A stretch of DNA of 64,000 bases from the NCBI GenBank assembly GCA_963776225.1, contig CAVZLL010000001.1, positions 372,001-436,000 on the forward strand, given 5' to 3'. Source of the DNA: Bog-756 sp963776225. GTDB taxonomy: Bacteria; Actinomycetota; Acidimicrobiia; Acidimicrobiales; RAAP-2. The notes under the pieces were generated by a model. It made no database searches and was not told the DNA's origin. It saw only the letters and a list, made by a program, of their open reading frames with translations. Below are positions 59,551-64,000 of this stretch, in pieces. Both the position numbers and the translations under genes were made by a program. Each line of letters starts with the position of its first letter. Position 1 is the stretch's first letter.

Positions 59551-62088
59551 ATGTGGACGATCACCCTCAAGGGACTGCTCGCCCACAAGCTCCGCCTTGC
59601 CCTGACGGCAATCGCCATCGTCCTGGGCGTCACCTTCGTCACCGGGACGTTCATCCTCACCGACACCCTGCACAACACGTTCTCGACGCTGTTCAGCAAC
59701 ATCTACCAGAACATCGACTTCCAGGTCAGGGGCGTCGCCCAATTCTCCAACACCAATGCCAACAACGGTGGCGCGGTGCGCAACCCGATTCCGGAGTCGC
59801 TCCTCGCCTCGGTCCGCACCGTGTCGGGGGTCGAGGCGGCCGACGGCTCGGTCGGCGGGATCGCCCAGTACGTCTCCCCCGAGGGCAAGGCCATCTCGAA
59901 CGGCGGTGCACCGCCCCTCGGGCTCTCGTTCGATTCGGACCCGCGGATCTCCCAGCTGCGGATCGTGCAGGGGACGGCCCCGGTGACCCCGCACGACGTC
60001 CTCATGGACCAGGGGACGGCGCAGAAGTACGGGTTCCGGGTCGGTGAGCAGGTCCGCATCCTGCTCCCGTTGCAGCCATCGAAGACGTTCACCATCACCG
60101 GCATCGTCCGGTTCGGCACCGCAAACAATCTGGCCGGCGCCACGCTTGCCGCCTTCGACCTGACGACCGCCCAGGCGCTCTTCGGGAGGGTCGGACAGTT
60201 CGACACGATCGATATCGTGGCCGCGCCGGGAGCCAATCTGACCACCGTCCAACGGAACATCGCACGGGTCCTTCCGCGCGGCGTCGAGGTGGTCACGGGA
60301 AAGACCGTCGCGGACGAGCAGACCAACAGCATCGACCAGGCGCTCTCGTTCTTCTCGACGTCACTCCTGGTGTTCGCCTTCATCGCCCTCTTCGTCGGCG
60401 CATTCACCATCTTGAACACCTTCTCGATCATCGTCGGGCAGCGGACCCGTGAGCTGGCGCTGCTGCGCATCGTCGGCGCGAGCCGCCGGCAGGTGTTCCG
60501 CTCGGTGCTGGGCGAGGCGGCGCTCGTCGGTCTGGCATCGTCCGTGATCGGCATCGGGCTCGGCGTGCTCGCCGCGCTCGGGCTCGAGGCGCTCCTCCGT
60601 GGGTTCGGGATCACCCTGCCCACGGGGCCGCCGGCCTTCGCCGTGCGCACGGTCGTCGTGGCACTGGTGGTCGGTGTCGGTGTCACCGTGGTCGCCGCGA
60701 TCAGCCCGGCCCGGCGGGCGGTACGCATCCCCCCGGTCGCCGCCATCAGCGATCAACAGACCGAAGCGGACGTCTCGTTCCGGCGCCGGTTCGCCTGGGG
60801 CGGTTCGCTCACCGGGCTCGGTGTGGTCGCGCTGGTGGTCGGGCTGACCAAGCCGGCCATCCAACTGGTCGGCCTCGGTGCCGTCGGGATCTTCGTCGGC
60901 GTCGCCATGCTGGCACCTGCCGTGGCGCGCCCCCTCTCGAGCGTCATCGGACGTCCCTTCGCACGCCTGTTGGGGATCGCCGGCAAGCTGGGCCGGGAGA
61001 ACTCGATGCGCAGCCCGCGGCGCACCGCCCAGACGGCGTCGGCACTCATGGTCGGCCTTGCCCTCGTCTCGGCCATCGCGGTGTTCGGTGCATCGCTCTC
61101 GCGGTCCGCCACCAGCAGTGTGGACAACGCCATCAGTGGGGATCTGATCATCACCAACACCAACAACAACGGACCGGGCAGCTTCAGCACCGCGGTACCG
61201 AGCGAGGCCTCGGCCGTCCCGGGCGTCACCGCGACCACAACCGTATACGGCGGCGAGTTCGAGTTCCGGCAGTCGCTCGAGACCCTCCGGGCACTCTCGA
61301 CCCGGAATCTCTCAGAGAATGTCATCCTGCGGATGACCGCAGGAAGCGCGGGCGCGCTCGCCGCCGGCGACCTGCTCATCGACACCACGACCGCCAACAA
61401 CGACCATCTCTCCGTGGGCGACAGGGCACCGGTCCGGTTCGCACTCACCGGGCCAACCGTCCTCCGCATCGGTGGGATCTACCAGCCCAACGCCCTGGTC
61501 ACGAGTTATCTGGTCGGCGAAGGGCTCTTCCTCCGCCACTACCAGGATCCGCTCCCCGAGGCCGTCCTCCTGCAAACGGGTGGCAGCGCAGCCGCGGAAC
61601 AGGGGGTCAAGCAGGTGCTCGCCCCCTATCCGAATGTGCAGGTCCAGACGCGGGCCCAGTTCGAGCAGACCCAGACCAATCAGGTCAACCAGCTGCTCGG
61701 GCTCGTCTATGCGCTCCTCGGCCTCGCGGTGCTCATCGCGCTCATCGGGATCGTCAACACCCTCATGCTCTCGGTCTTCGAACGCACCCATGAGATCGGA
61801 TTGCTCCGCGCGGTCGGCATGCGACGTCGGCAGATCCGCGGCATGATCCGCTCCGAATCGGTGATCCTCGCCGTCTTCGGGGCCATCATCGGGATCGTGA
61901 TCGGGACCGGTCTCGGCATGGCCCTCGTCTCCTCGCTCAGGTCGCAGGGCATCAGTGACACCGTGGTCCCCTACTCGAGCCTGGTGGTGTTCCTCATCCT
62001 CTCGGCCCTGCTCGGCCTCATCGCGGCGAGCTGGCCGGCTCGGCGGGCTGCCAAGCTCGACGTCCTCGCCGCCATCTCCGCCGAGTGA
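59551..62088 (+). CDS. ABC transporter permease, FtsX/MacB type
   Basis: 845 residues, ATG one base after the ATPase gene. Two FtsX modules: each with an N-terminal helix, a MacB-like periplasmic domain ('VSGVEAADGSVGGIAQY' and 'VPGVTATTTVYGGEFEF') and three C-terminal helices including 'ELALLRIVGASRRQVFRSVLGEAALVG' and 'EIGLLRAVGMRRRQIRGMIRSESVILAV'. Eight helices in all fits the duplicated-FtsX architecture common in Actinobacteria. Transports or mechanically extracts an unknown substrate (lipoprotein, peptide or drug). Confidence 0.94.
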   Translation: MWTITLKGLLAHKLRLALTAIAIVLGVTFVTGTFILTDTLHNTFSTLFSNIYQNIDFQVRGVAQFSNTNANNGGAVRNPIPESLLASVRTVSGVEAADGSVGGIAQYVSPEGKAISNGGAPPLGLSFDSDPRISQLRIVQGTAPVTPHDVLMDQGTAQKYGFRVGEQVRILLPLQPSKTFTITGIVRFGTANNLAGATLAAFDLTTAQALFGRVGQFDTIDIVAAPGANLTTVQRNIARVLPRGVEVVTGKTVADEQTNSIDQALSFFSTSLLVFAFIALFVGAFTILNTFSIIVGQRTRELALLRIVGASRRQVFRSVLGEAALVGLASSVIGIGLGVLAALGLEALLRGFGITLPTGPPAFAVRTVVVALVVGVGVTVVAAISPARRAVRIPPVAAISDQQTEADVSFRRRFAWGGSLTGLGVVALVVGLTKPAIQLVGLGAVGIFVGVAMLAPAVARPLSSVIGRPFARLLGIAGKLGRENSMRSPRRTAQTASALMVGLALVSAIAVFGASLSRSATSSVDNAISGDLIITNTNNNGPGSFSTAVPSEASAVPGVTATTTVYGGEFEFRQSLETLRALSTRNLSENVILRMTAGSAGALAAGDLLIDTTTANNDHLSVGDRAPVRFALTGPTVLRIGGIYQPNALVTSYLVGEGLFLRHYQDPLPEAVLLQTGGSAAAEQGVKQVLAPYPNVQVQTRAQFEQTQTNQVNQLLGLVYALLGLAVLIALIGIVNTLMLSVFERTHEIGLLRAVGMRRRQIRGMIRSESVILAVFGAIIGIVIGTGLGMALVSSLRSQGISDTVVPYSSLVVFLILSALLGLIAASWPARRAAKLDVLAAISAE

Positions 62089-62127
62089 CACGCCGGGTCG
62101 GCATCGTTCGACCTGAGGTCCGGGCGA

Positions 62128-63529
62128 CTACGAGCTGATCGTGTTCAGGAACGGGACGAGGTGAGCGAAGAAGGCGTTGCTCGGATAGGCACCGGCCGGG
62201 TCGTTGTGGGAGTAGGTGCTCTGGCGGTTGACGAGCGTCAGGTTGCCGGACGGGATGCCCGACTGCGCGGCCAGCGATTGTGCGGCTTGGAGGACCTGTT
62301 CCCCGCCGAGGCGGGCACCGAAGGCGTAGATCCTCAGGTCTTTCGGCAGGTCGTGGCCCATGGTGGCATGGACGTCGAGCACCTGCTGTGCGGGATTGGC
62401 GTTCCCGTTGTCCACCGCTCCGGTGTCGTCGGTGAGCCGCTGCGGGAAGTACCACTCGGTGCCGTCGACACCGAGCAGCGGGTACCCGGAGAACATCGTC
62501 GCGAAGCGGTCGATCGGGGTGAGCGCACCGGTCCCGTTCCAGGTCCTGATCGCACCGGTCGTGGTGAGGCCTGCACCCAGGTGGGCCTGGGCGGCGAGCA
62601 GGCTCGGCGGTGAGGTCGCAGCGTTGAGGGCGTACCCGTACTGGCCGACGTTGGTGACCGGCACCGGGGGCACGATGTCCGGGGGTAGGAGTCCCGACGA
62701 CTGACCGAGCGACGGTGCGTTCGGGTCGAGAAGGGCTGCGGCCGACCCTGAGGCGTTGAACAGACCGGCGTAGGGAGCGGTGATCCCGCCAAAGGACAGC
62801 CAGGGGGTTGCGCCCGGCGCGCTCGAGGGCTGCCAGGTCCTGGGTCGCCTCCTGCTCGCTCATCGCTCCGTCGCTCCCGCCGTCGATGTACAGCAGGCCG
62901 GCCAGATCATCGGCTCCCGGGTGGCCGTTGAAGTCCCAGGTGGCGTACGCGGTGACCACCGATCCGCCGAGCGAGTGGCCGCCGAGCACGACCTTGCCCC
63001 CGAGCTTCTTCGCCGCGTCGATCACGGTGTGCACGTCCCCGACCGCGACGTTCATGCCCCACTGGGTGGCGAACCCGACCGACGAGTCGGGGATCATCTG
63101 GAAGTGCTTCGGGACGCTCGGATTCTTGAGGTACCCGAGGTAATAGTCGAAGAGCTGGGTCGACGTGGCCTTGCCCTGCTTGAACAGGTTGAGCTCCGAC
63201 TGGTCCTCGAGCAGGTTCTCGCGCCGCTCGACCGACCAGACCTGCCACCCGCTCGTCTTCGACACGATCCACTTGGCCAGCGGCACGAAGTAGGCGCTTC
63301 CCGCCGAGGTGCCGGGTTCGAGGACCAGGACGTTCTTCGCGCTGGTCGGCCCGATCTTGATCACACCCACCTTGTTGTAGCTGGCCGGTGTTCCCGGCGC
63401 GGCGACACTCTGCATCCAGACCACCCCGGTGGGCTGTGCAGTCTGGGCAGGAGCGCTCGCCGAGCTCGCACAGCCCGAGGCAAACGTCCCCAGACAGCAC
63501 ACCGCAACGGCTGCCAGCAGATGTCGCAC
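62128..63529 (-). pseudogene. Lipoprotein alpha/beta hydrolase (one frameshift)
   Basis: GTG at 63529; leader 'RHLLAAVAVCCLGTFASGC' is a lipobox. 'VVLGGHSLGGSVVTAYATWDF' carries the nucleophile elbow of an alpha/beta hydrolase and 'GLLYIDGGSDGAMSEQEATQDLAALERAG' follows in frame. Then the frame breaks at about 62811-62822. One extra base joins it to 'TPWLSFGGITAPYAGLFNASG' and the rest ('YALNAATSPPSLLAAQAHLGAG', 'VNRQSTYSHNDPAGAYPSNAFFAHLVPFLNTI') ending at 62128, where the His of the triad would be in YSHNDP. Whole length would be about 466 residues. Extracellular esterase-like; substrate unknown. Confidence 0.82.
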
Positions 63530-63634
63530 GAGCGGAATCCTACGGCGAGCGGCGATCCGGCGCTCCGAGCGATACCGGCGTCAACCCGGCCGATGGCGAA
63601 CCGCCGCCGTTCTGCTGGCCGACCAGAGTGCCGG

Positions 63635-64000
63635 CTAACGCCTTCCTGACTGCCGTTCGATCTCGCGCTCGATCTCACCCTCCGAGATCGGCCTGCGTCC
63701 GTACACGTTCCAGGCGCCCGCCGCCACGATCAGACCCCATCCGAGAATCGGGTACACGATCCAGTAGTTCCAGACGTCATGGATCCCCGAGCTTTGGCTG
63801 AATCCACCCGTCGGCCAGCCTCCCGCGTTGTGGTACTCGGAGAATGCCCAGATGAGCACCAGGACCACCATTCCGATTCCGGAGACGACGACCGAGCCCC
63901 AGTAGTGACGACGGCGCTCGATCTGCTTCACCGCTTGCTGACGGACGACCTCATCCGGGGTGACGGGCGCGTGCGCCTCGGCACCACCGTGAGGTTCATG
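63635..64000 (-). CDS. 2TM-domain membrane protein, start beyond the window
   Basis: The frame stays open to the window edge; the GTG at 63931 is internal, because upstream residues 'VTPDEVVRQQAVKQIERRRHYW' already look like the basic stretch before a 2TM domain. Two hydrophobic helices ('GSVVVSGIGMVVLVLIWAF', 'WNYWIVYPILGWGLIVAAGAWNVYG') joined by a short loop match the 2TM family (PF13239 type), which often sits next to histidine-kinase or regulator domains. Only the C-terminal ~121 residues are visible. Function unknown. Confidence 0.72.
   Translation of the reverse strand, partial: HEPHGGAEAHAPVTPDEVVRQQAVKQIERRRHYWGSVVVSGIGMVVLVLIWAFSEYHNAGGWPTGGFSQSSGIHDVWNYWIVYPILGWGLIVAAGAWNVYGRRPISEGEIEREIERQSGRR

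Noticed and set aside
1..64000. tRNA, rRNA, transposase or integrase genes
   Set aside because: None found by eye on either strand; no att-like direct repeats noticed.

Overview
The window is 64 kb of very GC-rich chromosomal DNA from a high-GC actinomycete. It carries about 58 protein-coding genes and no tRNA, rRNA, CRISPR array, transposase or phage block that I could find. The lineage call is inference. Many genes start with GTG and overlap by GTGA or ATGA. There is a mycothiol-dependent formaldehyde dehydrogenase (5371-6456) and an F420-type luciferase-fold oxidoreductase (20029-20976). Secreted proteins carry repeats of the 'GYWLIGxDGGxFxF' type. Together these suggest Actinomycetota, most plausibly an environmental Acidimicrobiia-like organism.

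Layout. 1-3.9 kb: end of a secreted Cys-repeat protein, then a tight three-gene cassette with a beta-class DNA methyltransferase carrying an extra C-terminal domain, an unrecognised 351-residue protein and a small SAM methyltransferase. 3.9-7.7 kb: PLP decarboxylase, mscR, an NTF2-fold protein, a HicA-like small protein and a TfoX-N protein. 7.9-13.8 kb: a 712-residue secreted propeller protein, a PIN/NYN-like protein, an amino acid permease, a secreted tail-collar-like protein and small alpha/beta-barrel proteins, with clear terminator hairpins. 13.9-24.1 kb: mixed metabolism (two SDRs, RibD-like reductase, Rieske oxygenase with alpha/beta hydrolase, F420 oxidoreductase, epoxide-hydrolase-like protein) and more secreted proteins.

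24.1-33.2 kb is one long minus-strand catabolic operon: ArsR-SRPBCC regulator, stand-alone lipoyl protein, SnoaL-fold protein, Rieske oxygenase, KstD-like flavoprotein, 2-oxoacid dehydrogenase E1 alpha (frameshifted here) and E1 beta, acyl-CoA synthetase and enoyl-CoA hydratase. It starts from a near-consensus promoter that holds a palindrome and appears to give a leaderless mRNA. The gene set suggests oxidation of a polycyclic, steroid-like or aromatic substrate, with later CoA activation and beta-oxidation.

33.2-48.2 kb: VOC protein, EF-G2 and a four-gene minus-strand unit (beta-phosphoglucomutase, GH65 phosphorylase, universal stress protein, PAS-GGDEF cyclase) linking disaccharide phosphorolysis with stress and c-di-GMP proteins. 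These are followed by purU, a DMT transporter, an OLD-family ATPase and a GNAT. 48.4-64 kb: a secreted YVTN-propeller/PKD protein, a sedolisin with IPT/TIG repeats, a GH38 alpha-mannosidase, a MacB/FtsX-type ABC exporter, a lipoprotein alpha/beta hydrolase (frameshifted here) and a 2TM protein cut by the window edge.

Three loci look frameshifted (27.8, 58.64 and 62.81 kb), so either the assembly has indel errors or these genes are decaying. The best candidates for something undescribed are the methyltransferase cassette at 0.76-3.9 kb and the catabolic operon with its lipoyl carrier but no E2 or E3.
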